Of a DNA stretch of 64,000 nucleotides, positions 7,448-15,772 are shown in pieces. Under the pieces are notes generated by a model. It was given only the letters and a program-made list of their open reading frames with translations. It had not been told where the DNA came from and ran no database searches. Within the stretch, counting starts at the first letter, position 1. Each line of letters opens with the position of its first letter. A program made the position numbers and the translations under genes. The stretch is from JAWXBM01 sp964470455 (GTDB taxonomy: Bacteria; Pseudomonadota; Gammaproteobacteria; Xanthomonadales; SZUA-36), in NCBI GenBank assembly GCA_964470455.1, contig CAYYCX010000006.1, positions 29,982 to 93,981 of the forward strand, in the 5' to 3' direction.

Positions 7448-10443
7448 GCCGGCGCCTGGGCCTGTTCCGCCAAGGCATGATCCGTCAGGGCATGCTCCGC
7501 CATGGCGGCTTCCGCCTGCCGGCGGGCCCAGGCTGCCACGCCCTGCTGGCACAATGCCGACATGGCGGCAAATTCCGCTGCCATCACAGGCGCATCCGCC
7601 GCCGCGCGTGCCGCCCGGTACAGGGCGACATGCGCGACCAGCATTTCCGTTGGCCGCTGCAGCAGTTCGGCGCAGTCCAAAGCCTCGCGGGCGCGGATCG
7701 CGGCGGACTCGCAGCGTCCGCATTCCAGGTCGACGATGGCGGCGCGCAACTGGGTATAGGCCAGGCGGTGCTTGGCATCCACGATGCGCAGGTCCGCGAT
7801 GGCCTGGTCCAGCGCGGTGGCATCATCGCATTCATGGTAGGCACACAGGGCGTGCAGAGCCCGCGCCAGCGGTTCCTCGCTGCCTTCGCGGATTTTTCCG
7901 GCCAGTTCCCTCAGAGGTTCGCACAGCGCCAGTGCCCGGCTGCAGTCGCCCTGGTACCAGGCGATCAGCACCAGGTTTTCATTGGCCTGGAATTCGCTGA
8001 TGTGATCGCCGGCTGCCTTGCTCAGGGTACGGGCTTCGAGGAACAGTTCGGTGGCTTCATCCAGCTGGTCCTGGTGCATGTGCAGCAAACCGCGGCCGAT
8101 CAGGATGGAGTGGTGGTAAAACCGTTTGCGCTCGGCCAGGGCCTGGGCTTCCATCAGCATCGCATCGGCCTGCGGCAGGTCCCGTTCCAGCATCACCAGG
8201 CACTTGGCGGTTTCCGCCAGGCCGATGATGTTCTGTTCCTCACCTCCGCCACGCGCGATCCGCGCGGCCTGCATCGATACTTCCTGCGCACCGGCCCAGT
8301 GGCCATGTTCCCAGCGCAGCACGGAGGCCATCTGGTAACCCAGCCGGGCGTGCTCCAGGTCGCCCAGGTCCAGCGCCTGCTCGGCCAGGGCGACATACTC
8401 GGCGGCAGCTGCTTCCCAATCCTCGACTACGCTGGAAGCCAGCAGGACATCGTGCAATTCGATGCTCACGCGCACGCGCTCGGCGGCCGGTATGCCGCTT
8501 GCCAGCTGCAGTCCGCGGCGGGCGTGCTGCTGCGCCTGGTCGTTGGCGAAAAAACGCAGGCACAAGCGGCCAGCCTGCACCATCGCCCTGGCGGCCAGGG
8601 CGGCATCGCCGCTGTGCGAGGCGTGGTGCGCCAGCTGCGCAGCGTGTTCCGGGTCCGCCCGCGTGTCCTGTTCCAGCATCTGCGCGATGCGGCGATGCAT
8701 CACCTGGCGCCGCACCGGCGAGATATCGCGGTAGATGCCGCGGGCCAGGAGTTCGTGCGAAAACCTGGGAATGCCTTCAGCAGCCAACAGGATGCCCTGC
8801 TGCTCTGCTTTCTCCATGGCAATACCCACCGAATCCGCCGACAGCCCGGCCAGCTCCGCCAGTGTTTCAATGTGAATATGCGGGTTGAGCACGGCGGCCC
8901 AACGCAGCACCTCAGCCGATTCCTCATCGAAGCGGGCCAGGCGCTCGCGCACCAGTTCATCCAGCGAACCGCCCTCGCCACCGGCCCGAGCCAGCTCGAT
9001 GGCCAACAGCGGATTGCCACCGCATTCGCGGCTCAGCCGCCGCGAATCCGCCGCGGGGGCGTACTCCTCGATCAAATGCCGGATGTCCGCTTCAGGCAGG
9101 GGCTCGACGAGCCGCTCTTCCACCAGCCGGTCCTGTCGCAGTTCGCGCAACACCTGCTGGGCCCGGGTATTGTCACGCAATTCGCCCACGCGGCTGGAAA
9201 TGACCGCCAGCACCGGCTTGTCACGGTTCATGCGCGTGACGTAATGCAACGCTGTCGCGCTGGACTCGTCGCACCAGTGAAAGTCATCAAACATGATCAC
9301 CACCGGGCTTTGGTCCGCCTTCTGGCTGATCCAGCCGCTGATGGCCCCCAGCAAGCGGTCGCGATGCTCCAGGTTGCCATCCTTGAAGACCACCTGCTCG
9401 GCTTCAGGCGCCGCCTTCCGCAGCGCGTCGATCCACAGCGCGAAGGGTCGGTGGATGCCGGAGGGATAGGCGGAAGCCTGCAGCAAATACATGCCGGCCT
9501 GGCGCGCATGCTCCGCCAACACGTCCAGCAGCGTGCTCTTGCCGATTCCCGGTTCGCCGAGCAGCACGATCACCCGGGCCTGGCGCTCGATGGCAATGGA
9601 ATCGATTGCCGGCTTGAGATCCGCCAGCTCCCGATCCCGGCCGTGCAGGGATTTGGCGTGTGGCAATCCGGCACTTGCCGGACTTTTGGCCCGCGTTTCA
9701 ACCGGTGCCGCAGCCATGGCGTTGACAGGCGCTTTCCGGCAGGCTGCCAGCAGCGCGCCGCTGGATTCCACGCCCAGCTCCTTGAGCATGCGCTGCCCGA
9801 TTCGCAGCTGCTGTTCGGCTTCCTCGGTTTTCCTCAACCTGATGAGCAGACGGATCAGCTCGGCCCGCGCTTCCTCGTCATAAGGCAACAGCACCACCAG
9901 CGCTCGGGCATGCGGCAGGGCGCGTTCCGGTTCGTCCGCGTAGCGGCGAATCAGCTCCCGCAGGATGGTTTCGCGGGCTCGTACCGCCCGTTCCCGCGCG
10001 GACACGCACCAGGCATGGAATTCGTGAAAGTCGGAAAACTCCAGCCCTTCCAGGAAATGCCCCTGGAATTTCTGGCTCATGGTTTCCAGTGATTCGGCGG
10101 GAGCCTGCTTCAGTTTCTGCTCGGCCAGCTCACACAACTGCACGAAGTCGATGTCCAGGTCGTCGGCATCCAGGCTCACATTCTGGCGGTCGGCGACAAT
10201 CCGGGTATGCTGCCTGGAATCCACCAGGCGGCGCAGTTTGGACAGGCTCCAGCGCAAGGAACCGCGCGGGTCGTCGGGAATTTCCCACAACAGTTCGCTC
10301 AGGTATTCACGCCGGAATGAACGCGGTTGCAAGGCCAAGAAGGCCAGCAGGGCCCGGGTCTTGCGCGAGGGCGGCAAGTCCTGCGCCTTGCCATTGCGCA
10401 GGACCTTGAATTCACCCAGAAGACGCAGTTCAACCTCGCTCAC
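7444..10443 (-). CDS. BTAD-type transcriptional regulator with AAA/NTPase and TPR-like region
   Basis: About 999 residues from a GTG at 10443 (MLGL... at 10500 is an alternative). The first 250 residues resemble a winged-helix plus bacterial transcriptional activator domain (LRLLGEFKVLRNGKAQ at the start, then RGSLRWSLSKLRRLVD). A Walker A motif GEPGIGKST (about 296-304) and a Walker B-like VVIMFDDFHWCDES follow, then a long helical, TPR-like C-terminus. This is the architecture of STAND-type activators (MalT/SARP-like) that couple signal binding to NTP-dependent oligomerisation. It is translationally coupled to the two-domain DUF4242 gene and probably controls the cluster downstream. Confidence 0.85.
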   Translation of the reverse strand: MSEVELRLLGEFKVLRNGKAQDLPPSRKTRALLAFLALQPRSFRREYLSELLWEIPDDPRGSLRWSLSKLRRLVDSRQHTRIVADRQNVSLDADDLDIDFVQLCELAEQKLKQAPAESLETMSQKFQGHFLEGLEFSDFHEFHAWCVSARERAVRARETILRELIRRYADEPERALPHARALVVLLPYDEEARAELIRLLIRLRKTEEAEQQLRIGQRMLKELGVESSGALLAACRKAPVNAMAAAPVETRAKSPASAGLPHAKSLHGRDRELADLKPAIDSIAIERQARVIVLLGEPGIGKSTLLDVLAEHARQAGMYLLQASAYPSGIHRPFALWIDALRKAAPEAEQVVFKDGNLEHRDRLLGAISGWISQKADQSPVVIMFDDFHWCDESSATALHYVTRMNRDKPVLAVISSRVGELRDNTRAQQVLRELRQDRLVEERLVEPLPEADIRHLIEEYAPAADSRRLSRECGGNPLLAIELARAGGEGGSLDELVRERLARFDEESAEVLRWAAVLNPHIHIETLAELAGLSADSVGIAMEKAEQQGILLAAEGIPRFSHELLARGIYRDISPVRRQVMHRRIAQMLEQDTRADPEHAAQLAHHASHSGDAALAARAMVQAGRLCLRFFANDQAQQHARRGLQLASGIPAAERVRVSIELHDVLLASSVVEDWEAAAAEYVALAEQALDLGDLEHARLGYQMASVLRWEHGHWAGAQEVSMQAARIARGGGEEQNIIGLAETAKCLVMLERDLPQADAMLMEAQALAERKRFYHHSILIGRGLLHMHQDQLDEATELFLEARTLSKAAGDHISEFQANENLVLIAWYQGDCSRALALCEPLRELAGKIREGSEEPLARALHALCAYHECDDATALDQAIADLRIVDAKHRLAYTQLRAAIVDLECGRCESAAIRAREALDCAELLQRPTEMLVAHVALYRAARAAADAPVMAAEFAAMSALCQQGVAAWARRQAEAAMAEHALTDHALAEQAQAPA

Positions 10444-10500
10444 CCGCTGAAACCCTGATATCCAGTCCCGGCAATATAGGGATGAAAGCAGCCCAAGCAC

Positions 10501-10666
10501 AAGCTTTGTGCCGGCCAGGAGGTCAATGAGGCCGGAAGGCTGGGTCAGAGTGAAGTGCCAGAGTCAGAGCCTGATTCTCCTACCAGCGTGGCACCCGCTG
10601 CAAATGGCTGATGCTGCGAATTGCCTGATGCTTCGACATAAGCCCAATTGTCCCCTCGAACTTGTC
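10501..10666. other. Short intergenic stretch with GGGTCAGAGT motif
   Basis: No gene is supported here. Around 10544 there is GGGTCAGAGTGAAGTGCCAGAGTCAGAGCC, split by repeats of CAGAGT. A similar GGGGTCAGAGTGC occurs at about 1300. Such motifs often occur with REP-like elements. Confidence 0.3.
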
Positions 10667-11068
10667 CTATTCGACCCGCTGGCGGTATTCCACCGCATTT
10701 TCAACCACGATGCCCATATCCATTTGAAGCAAAGCATGATCCCCGGAGACCAGAACATCGGCCTTGGCCTCAATGGCCAGATCCACGAATATTTGATCAT
10801 CCGGATCTTTACACCGGGGTGTATGAGGGAGGGAGGTCAGGTCGACAGGCGTCGTAAATGGAAGGTAATCCGACAGCAACGCTTCAATATCCGCCTTCTC
10901 AAGTGCAAATTTGGGGTAAGTCAGGACGCGGATCAGTTCCTCAATGGTGCCTTTTGATACCAACGCAATGACATCTTCACGCCGCCAATGAGCCCGCAGC
11001 CAGCTCAGGCGGCCGTGTTCGAACAGCAGTGCTGAAACCACTGTGTTCGTATCAAATACTACCCTCAC
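10667..11068 (-). CDS. PIN-domain toxin (putative RNase)
   Basis: 133 residues. The first acidic residue is in VVFDTNTVVSALL and later acidic residues are in KDPDDQIFVDLAIEA and VSGDHALL, the PIN nuclease pattern. It starts at a GTG that overlaps the stop of the antitoxin by four bases (GTGA). It belongs to the 'putative toxin-antitoxin system toxin component, PIN family' group. Likely a ribonuclease neutralised by the AbrB-like partner. Confidence 0.88.
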   Translation of the reverse strand: MRVVFDTNTVVSALLFEHGRLSWLRAHWRREDVIALVSKGTIEELIRVLTYPKFALEKADIEALLSDYLPFTTPVDLTSLPHTPRCKDPDDQIFVDLAIEAKADVLVSGDHALLQMDMGIVVENAVEYRQRVE

Positions 11069-11292
11069 CCGGATTTGCCGCGGGCGTATTCAATGGCCGC
11101 ATCAATATCGGTTTCGCGAATGCCCAGAGTCTCGAGTTTCGAGCGCACTTCGCTACCCCGGGTGGTGAGTACCGGGTCGAGAATGATCCGACCATCCCGG
11201 GTAGTGATGTCGAAGTAGTCAACATCCTCAAATGAGGCAACGATCGCCTTGGGTAACGTGATCTGGTTCTTGCTGCTCTTTTTCGCCAGCAT
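11065..11292 (-). CDS. AbrB/SpoVT-type antitoxin
   Basis: 75 residues from the ATG at 11292, chosen because GGAAGAG lies 5 bases upstream; an upstream in-frame TTG at 11313 has no such site. The N-terminus (KSSKNQITLPKAIV) is the swapped-hairpin AbrB/MazE DNA-binding pattern. The first gene of the pair with the PIN toxin; it likely binds its own promoter. Confidence 0.85.
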   Translation of the reverse strand: MLAKKSSKNQITLPKAIVASFEDVDYFDITTRDGRIILDPVLTTRGSEVRSKLETLGIRETDIDAAIEYARGKSG

Positions 11293-11321
11293 TGCACTCT
11301 TCCAATATTCCAATGATCAAG

Positions 11322-11350
11322 AATTTAGGCTATTTTGGTATTTTGGTCAA
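11322..11350 (-). promoter_or_regulatory. Sigma-70-like promoter of the AbrB/PIN pair
   Basis: On the minus strand TTGACC (11350-11345) and TAAATT (11327-11322) are separated by exactly 17 bases. The predicted start lies about 20-25 bases before the antitoxin ATG at 11292. Confidence 0.6.
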
Positions 11351-11635
11351 ATATCTTGCCCAGATACATGCGGGCACGATCACAGCACGTTTTCCCGGAA
11401 ACTCGGAAGTGTTTTCGCAGAAGCACGGCACTCCGAGTCAAGTGGGCGAATCAAGTGAGTGTCCGGATTTGTAGCGGATTTGTCGCAGACATTTCGCTAG
11501 CTGAAGTCAGGGATGAATGGTCCACCGGCTTCCCCGGCCTTCCGGCACTTGCCATCAGAAACGATGCTGTGATTTATATGATGGCTGGATCCCGAAGCGG
11601 CTATCACTACCCCAGAACCCGAAGCAGGCATCATC
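11351..11635. repeat. Non-coding stretch, first copy of a duplicated segment
   Basis: No gene is supported. From about 11378 to 11470 the sequence (ATCACAGCACGT, then CGGAAACTCGGAAGT, then GTGTCCGGA) resembles the stretch at 13441-13530. The duplication continues in the gene at 11636 and in the antitoxin relic at 12164. Confidence 0.6.
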
Positions 11636-12145
11636 ATGAGCATCAGTGAACTCGGCGCCATCGGCGAAATCATCGGAGCTTTCGGAGTAATTGCATCCCT
11701 GATCTACCTGTCGGTGCAGATCCGCCAGAACACCCATTCCATGGAAGAGAGCCGGCGGCTGGCACTGGCGCAGACATACCAGATGCGCGCCGATGCCCTG
11801 CAGCAGATGCTGGTCACGGCCGCCGACTCGCGTATCGGTGAGATCATTGTCAGACTCAGGGAGGACGGTTACCCGGAAGACATCGAAGCGCTCAACCGGT
11901 TGTCGGTGGAAGACCTTGGAAGATTCCGCCTTTGGCAGATTGCGCAACACACCCACTGGGACAACCTGCATTTCCAGTACCAGCAGGGTTTCCTGGATGA
12001 GGAATACTTCAGGGACTCGTTCCGCGAGCGCACCGTGCGGCTGGCGCCGGTGTGGCGCGCCCTGCACATCTCGGGCGGGCGGCGCAGTTTCAAGGAAGAA
12101 ATCGAACGCCTGGAACAGCAATTGAAAGCCGGGCTGCCAGACTGA
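11636..12145 (+). CDS. Membrane-anchored protein of unknown function
   Basis: 169 residues: one N-terminal hydrophobic helix (about 5-27, ending SLIYLSVQIRQNT), then a soluble helical domain with many charged residues. The start helix and the VQIRQNT ending recur in many small marine proteobacterial proteins without known function. It stands alone on the plus strand within a TA cluster. The last third is partly duplicated at 13543-13590. No enzyme motif seen. Confidence 0.7.
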   Translation: MSISELGAIGEIIGAFGVIASLIYLSVQIRQNTHSMEESRRLALAQTYQMRADALQQMLVTAADSRIGEIIVRLREDGYPEDIEALNRLSVEDLGRFRLWQIAQHTHWDNLHFQYQQGFLDEEYFRDSFRERTVRLAPVWRALHISGGRRSFKEEIERLEQQLKAGLPD

Positions 12146-12163
12146 GCTCGGGCTGGCGCCGGT

Positions 12164-12409
12164 GTGATGGAGGTTGCCACCCCGCGCGTGTTCGATGCAC
12201 CGCGCCTGCCGCCGGTGAAGCAATACATGGCTGCGCAGATCAAGAGCATTCGGATTGCAAACAAAGCCAGCCAGGGAGTGTTTGCGGCCTACCTCAATAC
12301 CTGTCCATCGACGGTGCAGAAGTGGGAGCAGGGCAAGAAGAAGCCCTATGACCCGTCAATGTAGCTGCTCAACATGATGGAGCGCAAAGGGTTGCAGGTG
12401 ATGGCCTGA
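12164..12409 (+). pseudogene. Broken HTH antitoxin (XRE/HigA-type) with internal stop
   Basis: The frame from 12164 encodes an N-terminal linker then IKSIRIANKASQGVFAAYLN and STVQKWEQGKKKP, the helix-turn-helix of HigA-type antitoxins. The frame meets TAG at 12362-12364, yet reading on gives LLNMMERKGLQVMA before TGA at 12407-12409, the usual end of this family (LLNLVERKGLQVLA). So a nonsense mutation cut the last 14 residues. No toxin gene precedes it; only the membrane protein at 11636 does. Confidence 0.78.
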
Positions 12410-12447
12410 CTCGCCGCACCACACAGTAAGTATTGGGTGCCTTTTGC

Positions 12448-12876
12448 CTACAGGAACACGGCGGGCGAGACCCCGAAGCGCTTCGCCAACGCTTTCACCT
12501 GGCGCGTATTGAGTTCGCGCTTGCCATTCAGGATGGCGGACACGATGCTTTGCCCGCCCAGTTCCCCGGCCAGGTCCATTTGCTTCAGGTTGTGCTCTTC
12601 CATAAGAAAAGCGAGTAATTGAGCGGGCTTGGCGTCCGGCAAGGTTGGTAATTTCGCCTCCCAGGCTTCCACTTGTCGGGTCACGAGATCAAGCAAGGGC
12701 ATCAGCCGATGCGACTCATTCGTTCCGATGCAGTCGAGCAACTCGTCCATTACCGAGACGCGGCGTTTGTAATCCTTCTGGTTGGTGATCGGACCCAGCG
12801 GCACGAGCTTGTTCAACCCCTGCCAGGCCATTTGTACCGAATCGAGATCAAGGTGAGTATTGGCGACTGCGCTCAT
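12448..12876 (-). CDS. higA: HigA-type antitoxin
   Basis: 142 residues from the ATG at 12876, which overlaps the toxin stop (ATGA) and has AGAAGGAGC 9 bases upstream; an ATG at 12909 would lie inside the toxin gene. The C-terminal XRE helix-turn-helix reads LKQMDLAGELGGQSIVSAILNGKRELN. The N-terminal part contains a helical region with GPITNQKDYKRRV, common in this HigA branch. It neutralises HigB and probably represses the promoter. Confidence 0.9.
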   Translation of the reverse strand: MSAVANTHLDLDSVQMAWQGLNKLVPLGPITNQKDYKRRVSVMDELLDCIGTNESHRLMPLLDLVTRQVEAWEAKLPTLPDAKPAQLLAFLMEEHNLKQMDLAGELGGQSIVSAILNGKRELNTRQVKALAKRFGVSPAVFL

Positions 12877-13178
12877 TTTCGTTTGCTCCTTCTGCGATTC
12901 TGGTTCCATTGGTTATACTCGGCATGGGTGAAAAATTCCTTGATATAGACCCGCTGATGCCGGTAGTGGATGACCGTTATGAGCCGATAGTGTTTGCCCT
13001 TGATGTTGAATACCGTATAAGGATCAGCAAAGTCGGCAGTCGGCAACACGGTGCGCACGCCATGGATGTCTGAGAACTCCGTCTTCTCGAATATCTTCCT
13101 CCAGCTGAGCAGCGCGTCCCTTGCGTCGGCATGACGGGCGGCATAACCATCCAGAGTCTTCTTCTTGATGACGTTCAT
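12873..13178 (-). CDS. higB: HigB-type mRNA interferase toxin
   Basis: 101 residues starting MNVIKKKTLDGYAARHADA, as in ribosome-dependent HigB toxins, with the conserved FNIKGKHYRLI and VYIKEFFTHAEY near the end. Toxin-first order is the rule for HigBA. A consensus-like promoter sits so close that the predicted message has only a few bases before the ATG (see promoter). Confidence 0.9.
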   Translation of the reverse strand: MNVIKKKTLDGYAARHADARDALLSWRKIFEKTEFSDIHGVRTVLPTADFADPYTVFNIKGKHYRLITVIHYRHQRVYIKEFFTHAEYNQWNQNRRRSKRK

Positions 13179-13188
13179 TTTTGGAATA

Positions 13189-13217
13189 GTTATAGCAATT
13201 TGCTATATCAGTGTCAA
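13189..13217 (-). promoter_or_regulatory. higBA promoter with palindromic operator in the spacer
   Basis: TTGACA (13217-13212) and TATAAC (13194-13189) are 17 bases apart on the minus strand. A perfect 17-bp palindrome, TATAGCAA-T-TTGCTATA (13191-13207), fills the spacer and covers the -10. Binding of HigA there would block RNA polymerase. The -10 ends only 10 bases from the higB ATG at 13178, so the message may be nearly leaderless. Confidence 0.78.
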
Positions 13218-13719
13218 TTTCGGCAACGGTTGATCCATGGAGGAAGCAGCGCGCAACGGGGCAATTGATGGCAGTACGACGTAACTTTCTTGGTGTCGTG
13301 TTTCAGTCATGTGTCCAGTGTGGCAAGACTGTTTGAGCTCCGGTAGGGAAAAATTGCGGCGATTGCTGTAGGAAAATTGATTGGATGCGAGCGTCGGGTC
13401 ATCATTGTCTGGACATCCTCTCCAGGTTGATTCCTGAACGATCACAGCACGTTCCCACGTTCCCGCGGAAACTCGGAAGTTTTTTCGTAGCTCACTGAAG
13501 CTCCGATTCGGGTGGGTGTCTGGACTTTTTCATCTGGACTTTTTCAGGGACTCCTTCCGCGAGCGTACCGTGCGGCTGACGCCGGTGTGATGGAGGTTGC
13601 CACCCCGCGCGTGTTCGATGCACCGTTCCTGCCGCCGGTGAAGCAATACACGGCTGCGCAGATTGAGTCTGGCACCTGAATCTGACCTCAGCGACCTGCG
13701 AACTAAAAAAATTGGCTGT
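13218..13719. repeat. Non-coding stretch with a rearranged second copy of the 11.4-12.2 kb segment
   Basis: No gene is supported. From 13441 to about 13665 it repeats parts of the earlier segment: 11378-11470, then 12008-12054 (end of the gene at 11636), then 12163-12240 (start of the HTH relic), with the parts between them missing. Bases 13218-13440 show nothing recognisable. Confidence 0.75.
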
Positions 13720-14124
13720 TCAATTCTCGATCAATTCAGCAACATCCTGATGAAGTAACGCCAGCCCGTGATCAAGAGTTGCCAGACGACCTTGATTTGC
13801 GCGCGCAAGGCCGGCCAAATAAGCATCTGTGATTTGGCGGTGGCCGAGGACGCCGCGCCAGTTAACTGTTTCGTAGGTGACGCCATCCGGCCAGAAATGG
13901 TGGCTGGGATGCTCCAGAAATCCTCGCAAAATCGCCACGGCTTCCTGAATATTTTCCACAATTTCTTCGCGCATCACGTGGCGCAGCAGCGTGCCCTGGG
14001 TGATTGGACAAGTGGCGAAATCACGGTTATCACGCTTTGCAAACCACTGTACGGCAGCATCATGATGCACATGGTTGCTGTCACCCAGGGCGATCAGAAC
14101 GTTGCCGTCAAGCAACGCGATCAT
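13720..14124 (-). CDS. vapC: VapC-type PIN toxin
   Basis: 134 residues. PIN pattern: LLDGNVLIALGDSNHVHH at the N-terminus (catalytic Asp), a middle Thr/Glu-containing segment, then DAYLAGLARANQGRLATLDHGLA with two further acidic residues. The start overlaps the stop of the antitoxin by four bases (ATGA). VapC toxins are site-specific RNases, often of initiator tRNA or rRNA. Confidence 0.88.
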   Translation of the reverse strand: MIALLDGNVLIALGDSNHVHHDAAVQWFAKRDNRDFATCPITQGTLLRHVMREEIVENIQEAVAILRGFLEHPSHHFWPDGVTYETVNWRGVLGHRQITDAYLAGLARANQGRLATLDHGLALLHQDVAELIEN

Positions 14125-14363
14125 GAATCGTCTTCGAGCGAGCGCACGTCTTCCGCGGTAATCGGGCGTTTGGAGCGAAAAGTTGGCAAACCCGTAATGG
14201 GGCTGACTGTATAGACAGTGGCGGATTCTTCCACGCGTTGGCTCGCCTCCAAGCCACGCCGCGCAAGCTCGACGATCAGCTTGCTCAAACTGGTATTTTG
14301 CAGGTGGGCAAGGTTTCTGAACAACTGGTGCTCCTGTTCAGGGATATCTATTGTCGTGCGCAT
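14121..14363 (-). CDS. vapB: VapB-type ribbon-helix-helix antitoxin
   Basis: 80 residues from the ATG at 14363 (MRTTIDIPEQEHQLF), preceded by AAGG. The N-terminal MRTTIDIPEQ and the following NTSLSKLIVELARRGL segment fit a ribbon-helix-helix domain. The C-terminal tail (GLPTFRSKRPITAEDVRSLED) is the usual toxin-wrapping part. Bound to VapC it should repress the promoter just upstream. Confidence 0.87.
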   Translation of the reverse strand: MRTTIDIPEQEHQLFRNLAHLQNTSLSKLIVELARRGLEASQRVEESATVYTVSPITGLPTFRSKRPITAEDVRSLEDDS

Positions 14364-14386
14364 GGCCTTAATTTGTTTGAACAAGT

Positions 14387-14419
14387 CTGCATCATGATGC
14401 AGTTACATCAAGATGTCAA
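14387..14419 (-). promoter_or_regulatory. vapBC promoter and palindromic operator
   Basis: On the minus strand TTGACA (14419-14414) is followed after 17 bases by CATGAT (14396-14391). A perfect 16-bp palindrome CTGCATCATGATGCAG (14387-14402) covers the -10, as expected for VapB autoregulation. Confidence 0.62.
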
Positions 14420-14470
14420 TTGAATGTAGGCCTGGATTTCCTTTTCCGGGAGTTGGGGGAGTTGGGGAGC

Positions 14471-14701
14471 TGGGGTCGGACCTGCGTAAGTTACTGAATT
14501 CTCTCTGATACTTGTGCCGAACAGCGGTAGCTTTTTTGCGATTAAGCGCCTGATTTTCAGCTAAAAAAGCGCATTCCAACTCAAAACCCAGGCAACTCAC
14601 CTCTAAAAACTGTTGGGAAATTGGGAGTTCAAGAGGTAAATCCACCGCACACCCGGATTGTTTTTTCTTGTCTTTCAGCCGGTTGGACAGGTCCGACCCC
14701 A
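14471..14701. repeat. MITE-like element with perfect 14-bp terminal inverted repeats
   Basis: TGGGGTCGGACCTG (14471-14484) and CAGGTCCGACCCCA (14688-14701) are exact inverted repeats enclosing about 200 bases with no supported gene. The left part carries GAATTCTCTCTGATA, related to the core of the elements at 61617 and 63062. A 125-codon open frame crossing it on the minus strand lacks any recognisable protein pattern. Confidence 0.72.
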
Positions 14702-14712
14702 AATACCATACC

Positions 14713-15678
14713 TCAGGGCATGGCGCAGGCGGCGCGGTACTCCTCGACCAGGCGGTCCACCACGGTGGCGATGGGTTCAATCTGGTGTATCGTGCCGATG
14801 CCCTGCCCGGCTGACCATACGTCCTTCCAGGCTTTCACCTTGGTTTCACTCCCGGACAGGTCCATCTTGCCTTTCACCGGCAGGTTGGCCGGATCCAGGC
14901 CCGCGTTGATGATGCTGGGCTTGAGGTAGTAGGCGTGCGCCCCGGTGAATGAACTGCTCAGCAGCAGGTCCTCGAAATTCGAATCCACGACCATCTGTTT
15001 GTAGGGCGGGAATGCCATGCTTTCCTCGGTGGCGATGAACCGGGTGCCCATGTAACTGAGCTCCGCCCCCAGGATTTCCGCCGCGCGAACCGCTCGGCCA
15101 TCGCCGATGGCGCCGGCCAGGATCAGGATGCCGTCAAAGAACTCACGCACCGCCGGCACAAACGCAAAGCCCGCCATGTGGCCGGTATGCCCGCCGGCGC
15201 CGGCAGCCACCAGCGCCAGGCCATCCACGCCCATGGCCGCGGCCTTGCGGGCGAATTCAACGCTGTTCACATCGGCGATCACCAGCCCGCCATAACGGTG
15301 CACCACCTCCACGGCCCTTTTGGGGCTGCCCAAGGCCGTGATGACGATGGGCGGCTGGTACTTTTCAACCAGCGCCAGTTCCGCGTCCAGCCGTTCATAG
15401 GTACTGTGCATCACCAGGTTCTGCGCCCACACCTGCGTGGAGCCCGCCACCTGTTTCTGTTTGAGCAGGGCGAGTTCGCCGGTGATGCGGTCCAACCACT
15501 CCTCCAGCACATCCAGCGTCCGCGCGTTGGGAGCGGGGAAGCTGCCGACGATTCCGGAACGGCAGGCGCCCACCACCAGTTCCGGCCCCGAAACCAGGAA
15601 CATGGGGGCGCAGACAACGGGCAGGCGCAATGTGGCCCGCAGCTCGGCGAAGCGGTTGCGCGCTTCTGTTCTAACCAT
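14713..15678 (-). CDS. Nitronate monooxygenase family protein
   Basis: 321 residues, the usual length for NMO/2-nitropropane dioxygenase TIM barrels. Visible family features: RLPVVCAPMFLVSGPELV near the start, VIADVNSVEFARKAAAMGVDGLALVAAGAGGHTG in the middle (FMN phosphate-binding area), and PVILAGAIGDGRAVRAAEILGA-type motif later. The GGHTG segment and catalytic-His region are present. It probably oxidises nitronates or related propionate-3-nitronate-like compounds, using FMN and O2. It reads divergently from the DUF1295 gene. Confidence 0.85.
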   Translation of the reverse strand: MVRTEARNRFAELRATLRLPVVCAPMFLVSGPELVVGACRSGIVGSFPAPNARTLDVLEEWLDRITGELALLKQKQVAGSTQVWAQNLVMHSTYERLDAELALVEKYQPPIVITALGSPKRAVEVVHRYGGLVIADVNSVEFARKAAAMGVDGLALVAAGAGGHTGHMAGFAFVPAVREFFDGILILAGAIGDGRAVRAAEILGAELSYMGTRFIATEESMAFPPYKQMVVDSNFEDLLLSSSFTGAHAYYLKPSIINAGLDPANLPVKGKMDLSGSETKVKAWKDVWSAGQGIGTIHQIEPIATVVDRLVEEYRAACAMP

Positions 15679-15708
15679 GATGATGAATCCTTATTTGCAA
15701 GCACTAAC

Positions 15709-15724
15709 TTTCATTATTAGACTA
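15709..15724. promoter_or_regulatory. 16-bp motif, site 1, between divergent genes
   Basis: TTTCATTATTAGACTA. Related copies: TTGCATTATCAGACTT at 21523 and TTGCATAACAAGACTT at 24890. Eleven of the 16 bases are identical in all three. Each lies in a divergent promoter region of the same cluster. Confidence 0.55.
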
Positions 15725-15772
15725 TCAATCTGTTCGTCATGCAACCATCATATTCAGTGAGGTACACCGACC

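Noticed and set aside
7477..10092. Long open frame (871 codons) on the plus strand opposite the regulator.
   Set aside because: It has no domain pattern and lies fully inside a gene with clear BTAD, Walker and helical structure. High GC content makes such shadows common.
13203..13445. 80-codon minus-strand frame between HigB and the duplicated segment.
   Set aside because: No start signal, composition or motif supports coding; region is likely decayed.
14403..14780. 125-codon minus-strand frame through the MITE region.
   Set aside because: It crosses the inverted-repeat element and overlaps the NMO gene; no family pattern.
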